A program made the position numbers and the translations under genes. Under the pieces are notes generated by a model, which had not been told where the DNA came from, searched no databases, and worked only from the letters and a program-made list of their open reading frames with translations. Shown one piece after another: positions 9,372 to 14,389 of a stretch of DNA of 14,389 nt. Every line of letters starts with the position of its first letter. Position 1 is the first letter of the stretch. The DNA lies in assembly GCA_012031335.1 (NCBI GenBank), contig JAAUTT010000025.1, positions 1 through 14,389 on the forward strand, read 5' to 3'. The stretch comes from Bacteroidales bacterium (GTDB lineage: Bacteria > Bacteroidota > Bacteroidia > Bacteroidales > JAAUTT01).

Positions 9372-9557
9372 GGTAAATGGACACTGCATCAGTTCCGGTT
9401 TGCGGGTTTGCAACACGGAAACATTGTGGCTGGTTTCGATGTGAAAAGCGATCCGCGGGTGTTTCAAAATAAGGCAGAAAATTGGAGCTACAAGCCCCAT
9501 TGAGCCTGGTTCGAAAACAAAAAATAGCGAATTACGATCCACTTAATAACTACTACG
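9372..9557 (+). other. Spacer after the reductase stub; coding-like but unassigned
   Basis: Directly after the stub, the same frame stays open to TGA at 9501-9503. It reads WTLHQFRFAGLQHGNIVAGF followed by a 22-residue tail ending SYKPH. The composition looks like protein rather than random spacer, but I recognise no family. It may be a second gene remnant or a diverged part of the reductase. From 9504 to 9557 there is a short AT-rich leader before the next gene. The upstream part of this gene-free stretch (9230-9294) is AT-rich, and I see no defined element in it. Confidence 0.35.
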
Positions 9558-10704
9558 ATGAGAAAAAAAATTCAGTACTTGTGTTTGGGCTTCATTTTCT
9601 GCACTTTGCCTTTTCTAACAGCACAGCTTCCTGCTGGTTATAAGGGGAAACCCTATAAGGATTCTGTATACAAAGGAGGCCCGCAGGTAATTCCCGGAAG
9701 GATAGAACTTGCTTATTACGATTTGGGGGGAGAAGGAATTGCCTACCACGATGTAACACCCGAAAATGAAGGTTCGAAACTGAACCGCGAGGTTCACGAT
9801 TACGGCAGCCACTTGCGTCCGGGGATCTCTGCTTACATCGCTTTCTTCCGCGAAAAGGAAGGTGTCGACATTTCATATACAAAAGACTGGGCCGATTTCA
9901 ATCATCCCAACAAGGTCGACCCAAAAGTCAACCAATTGTATATTGGTTGGCAGGAGGATGGCGAATGGACAAATTATACTGTCGACATAAAAGCCCCGGG
10001 CAAATACCGCATCGTTACTGTTTATGGTAACGACGACAACCAGTCGACCCTTTGGCTCAACAACCAGAAAATTGTTGATTTAAAATTACCGCGCAGGTAC
10101 CGGAAACTGGCACATCTGGGACCAGGCAACCATTGGCGAAGTAACCTTTACACAAACAGGCCTGAACTTACTCACATTAAAATACAATAAGGGATCGAAC
10201 CTGGCATACCTTGATTTTATAAGAGTTCACGAACCAGACAAACAATCAAATCTCCAAAATATGAGTAATACAACTACCAAAGAAAAAATCGAAGCTATCA
10301 TTGAAACTGCGGGAAAACTGATTCCTTCAACCAATGCTATGCCTCAGAATTCATGGTCGGATGGGAATGTGGCCATCTGCATCATCGACGAAGCTGGTAA
10401 TATCTACGGGAAACTTTATGGAAAAGATAAGGTGAAAAACCGACGCACTTACGACCTCGCCTGGAAAAAAGCCAGTCAGGTATGGATTACCGGTTTGAAA
10501 ACAGGTGAATTTGAGAAAAAAGTATTCAATGGCGAATTGAAAGAAGGCGATTTTGGTATCCAGGCACCCGATTTTATTGGCTGGCAAGGCGGCCAACCCA
10601 TTGTTCTAAAGGATGGTACCAGGCTTGCTGTTGGCTTCAGCGGATTTTCAGGCGAAAGCGATCTGGAAATTGTGGTGAAGGCCATTGAGGAACTGGGTAT
10701 TTAA
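9558..10704 (+). CDS. Secreted CBM6-like domain reading into a GlcG/HbpS (DUF336) domain, one frame break
   Basis: The start ATG at 9558 begins a signal peptide (MRKKIQYLCLGFIFCTLPFL, cleavage near TA/Q). Residues about 49-227 resemble CBM6: GGEGIAYHDVTPENEGSKL, VDISYTKDW, the typical GWQEDGEWTNYTV, then NWHIWDQATIGEVTFTQTG and AYLDFIRV. The frame changes from 3 to 1 at about 10,089-10,099, fitting one extra base in CCGCGCAGG. It then continues with no stop through a roughly 15-residue linker into ATG 10,261 and a 147-residue GlcG/HbpS domain (VAICIIDEAGNIYGKLYG, YDLAWKKASQVW, GGQPIVLKDGTRLAVGFSG, DLEIVVKAIEELGI). HbpS-like proteins bind haem or small cofactors; that role here is inference. 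Corrected length is 381 residues. The alternative is two genes: an undetected indel at about 10,225-10,250 would end the first at a TGA overlapping ATG 10,261, and the linker DNA looks like an A-rich leader. Both domain calls are good; the fusion is uncertain. Confidence 0.72.
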
Positions 10705-10796
10705 GAGGAAGTAGTTTTCAGCTGAGGAGAAAAAATTTTCTACTGTGAAAAATTAATTCCCTGGTGTGAAAAATAAATTGTCACCGCAGGAAAATA

Positions 10797-10828
10797 AAAA
10801 GGGCCAGAACTTCTGCTCCGGCCCTTTT
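10797..10828. terminator. Bidirectional rho-independent terminator between convergent operons
   Basis: A 9-bp stem pairs 10,797-10,805 (aaaagggcc) with 10,820-10,828 (ggccctttt) around a 14-base loop. On the + strand it is followed by more T-rich sequence (AGCTTTTTT); on the - strand the same stem is followed by TTTTTATTTT. It lies 92 bases after the HbpS-domain stop and 15 bases after the RND stop (reading the - strand), so it can end both converging transcripts. Confidence 0.9.
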
Positions 10829-10843
10829 AGCTTTTTTAACTGA

Positions 10844-13800
10844 CTAAAAACTATACCAATCTTTGAAATCCGATTTCTTATATTTCATCGCCGAAACCTG
10901 GCGTTTCATTTTCACATTACCTGCATACATAATGTAATACATAACAGGGATCAGAATTAAGGTAAGGAATGTTGCGAAAGACAAACCAAAGATGATTGTC
11001 CACGAAAGTGGTCCGAAAAAGGCTACGTTATCCCCACCAAAGTGAATATGTGGTTGGAAGCTTTCGAACAGACCAATGAAGTCGATATTGAAACCAATGG
11101 CAAGTGGCACAAGACCCAGGATAGTGGCAGTTGCAGTTAACATAACCGGTGTGATACGGGTTTTACCAGCCTGAATAATAGCATCGCGAGTCTTAAGGCC
11201 ACGTTCTTTCAGGATATCAGTAAACTCTACAAGTAAAATACCGTTTCGGACTACAATACCCGCCAGTGCAACCATTCCCATACCAGTCATGATAATCGAA
11301 ATGTCCATACCGGTGATGATAAACCCAAGCATTACCCCGATAATACTAAACAATACCTCAATGATAATGATGAACATCTTCCCAAACGAGTTGAACTGTG
11401 TAACCAGAATAAACAGGATGAGACACAAGGCGAGCATAGATGCCATGCCCAGAAATGCCATCGTTTCGAGCTGATCTTCCTGTTCCCCGGTAATTTTAAT
11501 GTCAACCTGGTCCGATTTCTTGAAATTTGGTAAAGCATCTTCCACCTGGGCAATGATTTCGTTGGCATTGTACCCCGTAACCACGTTAGAAGATATTGTT
11601 ACTATACGTTTGGAATTCTTTCGGTTAATACCACTGTAAGAGTTCAGATAAGTTACCTTGGCCAATGCCGAAAGCGGAATTTGTTTCAGTTGCCCGGAAC
11701 TCAAATCCATAAAAGTAATTTTTGTATTGAGCAGCTTATCCAGATTTGTACGCTGATCGTACTGATAACGCACCTGAATAGGGTATTGATCTTCCCCGTC
11801 ACGAAATTTTGAAGCTTCACTTCCATAAATAGCTGTTCTAAGCTCCATCCCGATCTGACCGGTTGAAATGCCCTCCCGGTTAGCCCTCACGCGATCCACC
11901 TCAATAACTACTTCGGGTTTGTTCTCGTCAAAGTCCGTTTTAAGTTCTTCTATACCCGGAATCTGCAACGAATCGATAAACCGGATGAATCTGTCGGAAG
12001 TAGTGGTTAATTCATCAAAATCATCGCTGGTAACTTCAATGTTAATTGGTTTGCCTGTAGGAGGACCTCCGGCAGGTTTATCTACGGTAATCTCGGCTCC
12101 CGGAATGTTTTTAACAGTATCACGGATAAGATTCATATAGGCAGCGGTGCTCTTGCCGCCACGTTTCGAAAATTCTACGAAGTTAACCGTGACTTTCCCC
12201 TTGTTTGGAATAGCATTCCCGATATCAAAATCGTTATCCGAAGCTCCTTTGGCTACGTTCGAAATTACCGATTCTACTAGGGGATTATCTTTTCCAACGA
12301 TTTTCATCACTCTTCTTTCCACTTCGCTGGTAATGGAATCGGTAACTTTAACATCCGTACCAACAGGAAGTTTTATAAGTGTGTAGATGGCATTGGGCTC
12401 CATATCTGGAAAGAAAACCACCTTTGGAGGGAAAGCTCCCATGATAAGGAATGTGAAGAACAGTAAACCTGTGGTTCCAAAAAGAATATAATAGGGACGG
12501 CGTTTTTCGAGTACCCAGCTTAAGAATCTTTCGTACCTGTCGAGAGTCTTTGGTATAAGGTAATGCTGAAAATGAAGGATAGCTTTGTATCCCCAGAAAT
12601 TATGTACAATAAAAGATACTGCAATAAACAATACCAGGTTGGCAAAACCATGCCATCCGAACATATGGAACACTACTCCCAAACCGGCAATAATACCCCC
12701 GGTGGTAAAAATACGTTTCCTGCTTAGCTTTTGAATATCTTCCTCATGTGGTTTCATAATGATACGGCAAACACAGGGTTGATAATATAAGCTACAAAAA
12801 GAGAAGCAATAAGAGTGATTATAATGGTTACCGGAATAAACATCATAAATTTACCGATAACACCAGGCCAGAATGCAAGCGGAAAGAAGGGAGCAAGTGT
12901 TGTTAGAGTTCCTGATAAAATAGGTACAAATACTTCGCCTGCCGCAAACTTAGCTGCTGTAGCAACGTCCATATTCGATTTTTTAACGATGCGGTGTGTG
13001 TTTTCTATCACCACAATGGCATCGTCAACAACAATTCCGAGTGCAAAAATAAACGAGAACATAACAAGCATGTTCATGGTAAAATCGATACCCGGCATAA
13101 CAATATAGGCCAGAGCCATTGACAGAGGTACCGATAACCCGACGAAGATTGCATTGGTAAGTCCCATGAAGAACATCAGTACTATAGTAACCAGAACAAA
13201 ACCAATGATAATGGTGTTGTTAAGATCTTTTAAGGTTGTTCTGGTATACTGCGACTGGTCTCCTGTGATACCAATATTCAGGTTTTTAGGAAATTTTGTT
13301 TGCTTTCAGGTTATCTGTAATTTCTTTAATTTTATCGGATGCATCAAGTAAGTTCTGGCCTCCTTTTTTTGATAACATTCAAGGTAATAACATTTTCGCC
13401 ATTCATACGGGCGTAGCTTTCCTTCTCGGCATAAGTATCCTTAACTTCGGCGATATCTTTGAGATATACTTTGGATCCACGCGCTGAGCTAATGACTATG
13501 TTTTTTATGGATTCAATATCATTAAATTCGCCCACAACACGAATAGAGCGGCGCATTCCCTGCATATCAATTCCACCGCTCGAAACGGTTACGTTTTCAT
13601 TGGTAATTTGCCCGGTAACATCGTTAAACGAAAGACTGGCAGCCTGGAGTTTGTACATGTCAACATTCACCTGAATTTCGCGATCGAGGGCACCAACAAT
13701 TTCCACGCGGGTAATTTCTTTAAGCCCTTCGATACGGTCCTGCATCAGCTCGGCATATTCTTTTAGCTTATCGAGCGAATATTTTCCCGAAAGGTTGATA

Positions 13801-14246
13801 TACATGATCGGAAGTTGCGAAAGGTCAATATCGGATACATCAGGACCCGACAAGATATCCTGCATCGGTAAATCCACCTTTGCTTTATCCACCTCATCTT
13901 TAACCTTTTGTTTGGCATCTGCAACCTCAACATCTGTTTGAAATTCCACAACAATTACAGAAAAGTCCTGAACCGAACTGCTGGTGATATTTTTTACTCC
14001 GCTGATAGATTTCAGTTTCTTCTCCAGAGGCTTTGTAATTAAATTCTCGATATCGGTAGGAGAAGTTCCAGGGTATACGGTATTGATCAATATCTGCGGA
14101 ATAACAATTTCGGGATACTGCTCCTTGGGGATGCTGTTATAGCTGAATATCCCGAAGATGGAGATGATTACGGCAAGCACATAAATACTTGTCCTGTTAT
14201 CAATACTCCAACTTGTAGGTTTGAATTCTTTAAATTTCTTTTCCAT
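10844..14246 (-). CDS. RND efflux permease (HAE-1 type), three frame breaks
   Basis: Inner-membrane proton-driven RND pump subunit working with a periplasmic adaptor and an outer-membrane channel. From ATG 14,246: first TM helix (IYVLAVIISIFGIF), porter region with NTVYPGTSPTDIENLI, TM4 motif FALGIVVDDAIVVIENTHR with the paired Asp of the proton relay, second porter half (VFFPDMEPNAIYTLIKLPVG), and C-terminal helices (MGMVALAGIVVRNGILLVEF, RITPVMLTATATILGLVPL). The frame breaks at the T7 run 13,364-13,370 (one base too many; restores KKGGQNLLDASDKI), at T4 13,294-13,297 (one too many; restores ANKFPKNLNIG), and at about 12,757-12,760 (one too few; restores AVSFMKPHEE). Corrected length is 1133 residues. 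It begins 25 bases after the adaptor stop, in one operon. Between TM6 and TM7 it carries an extra segment with two hydrophobic stretches compared with AcrB. The cargo cannot be predicted. Confidence 0.93.
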
Positions 14247-14271
14247 TTTTTAAAGTATACTTTGTGGATGC

Positions 14272-14389
14272 TTAGAGTTTAATTTCTTCTCCGTCTTCGA
14301 GATCGAGGTATCCGGCATTGATAATTTTATCACCAGTTTTCAATCCTTCGGTAATTTCGATCATACCATTGTAGCTCTGTCCCTGTTCT
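14272..14389 (-). CDS. RND periplasmic adaptor (membrane fusion protein), C-terminal end only
   Basis: On the minus strand a frame enters from the right edge of the window and ends at TAA (14,274-14,272). The 38 complete residues visible include GQSYNGMIEITEGLKTGDKI followed by INAGYLDLEDGEEIKL. The GLKxGDKII-xAGYxxLxDGxxI pattern is the C-terminal membrane-proximal end of HlyD/AcrA-type adaptors. It lies 25 bases upstream of the RND pump, the standard adaptor-pump order in Bacteroidota. The outer-membrane factor, if present, lies outside the window. Confidence 0.85.
   Translation of the reverse strand, partial: EQGQSYNGMIEITEGLKTGDKIINAGYLDLEDGEEIKL

Noticed and set aside
9339..9542. 67-codon frame on the minus strand in the spacer before the CBM6-like gene
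   Set aside because: No recognisable domain, and the plus strand carries the reductase similarity and a coding-like frame in the same place.
12754..12757. ATGA overlap that could mean two translationally coupled half-pumps
   Set aside because: The joint lies inside the conserved stretch NPVFAVSF-MKP of one RND protein, and one missing T restores a single 1133-residue pump. No natural split is known to me at this point.

Overview
The window looks like a piece of a Bacteroidota chromosome, most likely an environmental member of the Bacteroidales/Marinilabiliales type. The reasons are a SusC/SusD pair, a type IX secretion (T9SS) C-terminal sorting domain, surface lipoproteins with an acidic residue run after the lipobox cysteine, AT-rich leaders without clear Shine-Dalgarno sites, and a Bacteroidota-style RND pump. 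Taxonomy below the phylum is inference.

Positions 1 to about 10,704 (+ strand) are a polysaccharide utilisation locus that probably targets a beta-mannan. The order is: the C-terminal part of a SusC TonB-dependent transporter, SusD, a surface glycan-binding lipoprotein with IPT-like domains and a duplicated C-terminal module, a hairpin-rich spacer with a possible 38-residue membrane peptide, a modular GH26 mannanase with a FIVAR-like segment and a T9SS signal, a GH5-type glycosidase with an FN3-like tail, a 328-base spacer holding the N-terminal stub of an aldo/keto reductase, and a secreted CBM6-like protein that reads in frame into a GlcG/HbpS (DUF336) domain. In the inferred pathway, GH26 and GH5 cut the polymer outside the cell or in the periplasm, SusD and the third lipoprotein bind the fragments at the surface, and SusC imports them.

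Positions 10,844 to 14,389 (- strand) hold an RND efflux operon read toward the locus: the 3' end of a periplasmic adaptor gene, then a complete HAE-1-type pump of about 1133 residues. The two transcription units converge on a bidirectional rho-independent terminator at 10,797-10,828.

The window is full of single-base frame breaks, mostly in or beside short homopolymers: three in susC plus probably two near its left edge, one in susD, five in GH26, one in the CBM6/HbpS gene, three in the RND pump and one in the reductase stub. After correction every affected gene from its start or window edge to its stop has a length divisible by three and reads as a full family member. I therefore treat these as probable read or assembly errors, and annotate the broken genes as single intact genes. 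The reductase stub is different: it is truly truncated.

No defence system, CRISPR array, tRNA, rRNA or transposase gene was seen. The most unusual item is the CBM6-like/HbpS-like reading frame.
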